Shown: in pieces, positions 6,114-6,393 of the stretch | Position numbering within the stretch: position 1 is the stretch's first letter | Layout of the letters: the number at the start of each line of letters is the position of its first letter | NCBI GenBank assembly: GCA_902797515.1 | Contig: CADBSX010000002.1 | Location: forward strand, 1 to 6,393 | Origin: an uncultured Eubacteriales bacterium | Lineage (GTDB): Bacteria > Bacillota > Clostridia > Christensenellales > Borkfalkiaceae | Reading direction: 5' to 3' | Length of the DNA: 6,393 nt | Notes under the pieces: model-generated | Database searches by the model: none | The model's input: only the letters and a program-made list of their open reading frames with translations | What the model was told of the DNA's origin: nothing | Translations under genes and position numbers: made by a program

Positions 6114-6393
6114 ATGTCTGAAAAGAAAAGCAAAGTGATCGACTTCATAAGAAGAAACGCCTATTATCTGGTGATAGGAACGGCAATACTCGTTATCGCG
6201 ACGGTGATAGCGATAATACTCGCGACGAACGCGAACAGGAACAGAGTTCAATTGAGCGACGAGCCGAAAAACACCGCGTCGGTAACGGACGACAAGGACA
6301 AGAACGGCGAAAATAAGGCCGACGAAAAAGAAAAAGAAACCGATTCCAAACCGTCCGACAGCAACGAACAAAAGCCCGACGACAAAAAGGACG
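6114..6393 (+). CDS. Single-pass membrane protein, 3' end outside the window; SpoIIQ-like candidate
   Basis: Ninety-three codons are visible and the frame is still open at the window edge. The start is well supported by GGAGG (6100-6104), nine bases before ATG. The N-terminus is basic (K4, K5, K7, R13, R14), followed by one hydrophobic helix (about Y17-T38). By the positive-inside rule the rest should lie outside the membrane. From about residue 48 there is a low-complexity, lysine/aspartate/glutamate-rich linker with no fold. A short cytoplasmic tail, one helix and a charged linker are the plan of SpoIIQ and related proteins, which carry an M23 (LytM) peptidase-like domain at the C-terminus. 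The neighbouring YwmB-like gene and the shared promoter element agree with that. No part of the M23 domain is visible, so other anchored proteins remain possible. Confidence 0.7.
   Translation, partial: MSEKKSKVIDFIRRNAYYLVIGTAILVIATVIAIILATNANRNRVQLSDEPKNTASVTDDKDKNGENKADEKEKETDSKPSDSNEQKPDDKKD

Noticed and set aside
6012..6371. Minus-strand 119-codon frame rich in Phe and Val
   Set aside because: The hydrophobic composition is the complement of the Lys/Glu/Asp-rich linker encoded on the plus strand. It would cover a promoter region and has no supported start.

Overview
The window looks like chromosomal DNA of an anaerobic, probably spore-forming member of the Firmicutes (Clostridia). The reasons are a full-length clostridial-type pyruvate:ferredoxin oxidoreductase, strong GGAGG ribosome binding sites, AT-rich intergenic DNA with sigma-A-type promoters beside GC-richer genes, and a downstream pair of exported or membrane proteins that resemble the YwmB / SpoIIQ part of sporulation gene neighbourhoods. 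The standard genetic code fits (TAA and TGA both act as stops). A Christensenellales-like lineage is a guess from codon style only.

Layout. Bases 1-180 hold a near-consensus promoter and a short leader for the PFOR gene (181-3705, +), which stands alone and ends at a strong hairpin terminator (3722-3758). A second hairpin (3773-3799) terminates the convergent gene for an HU-type nucleoid protein (3812-4087, -). The 277-bp region between HU and the next gene is divergent. It contains an HU promoter with extended -10, a hairpin beside the HU ribosome binding site, about 90 bp of helically phased A/T tracts, and a TTGACA promoter reading right. That promoter serves a 391-codon gene (4365-5540, +) for a protein of the PHP-phosphoesterase-like fold whose main metal-binding motifs are degraded.

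The right end (5541-6393) looks like a different regulon. Two genes, a small exported protein with a YwmB-like C-terminus (5616-6032) and a single-pass membrane protein cut by the window edge (6114-), are each preceded by the same 30-bp promoter-like block (23 of 30 bases identical, same internal spacing). Its left half, GTATA, matches the -35 recognised by forespore sigma factors F and G of Bacillus.

The most interesting site is 5571-5618. The terminator of the PHP-like gene contains in its 3' arm the Shine-Dalgarno sequence of the next gene, and the start codon follows directly on the U-tract. The predicted start of transcription from the small gene's own promoter would remove exactly the six bases that pair with the Shine-Dalgarno sequence. 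Read-through RNA would therefore be terminated or translationally silent, while RNA from the gene's own promoter would be translatable. This mechanism is inferred from the sequence and untested.

Functionally, PFOR is central energy metabolism, HU is chromosome architecture, and the right end is probably sporulation-related. I see no mobile element, CRISPR array, tRNA or rRNA.
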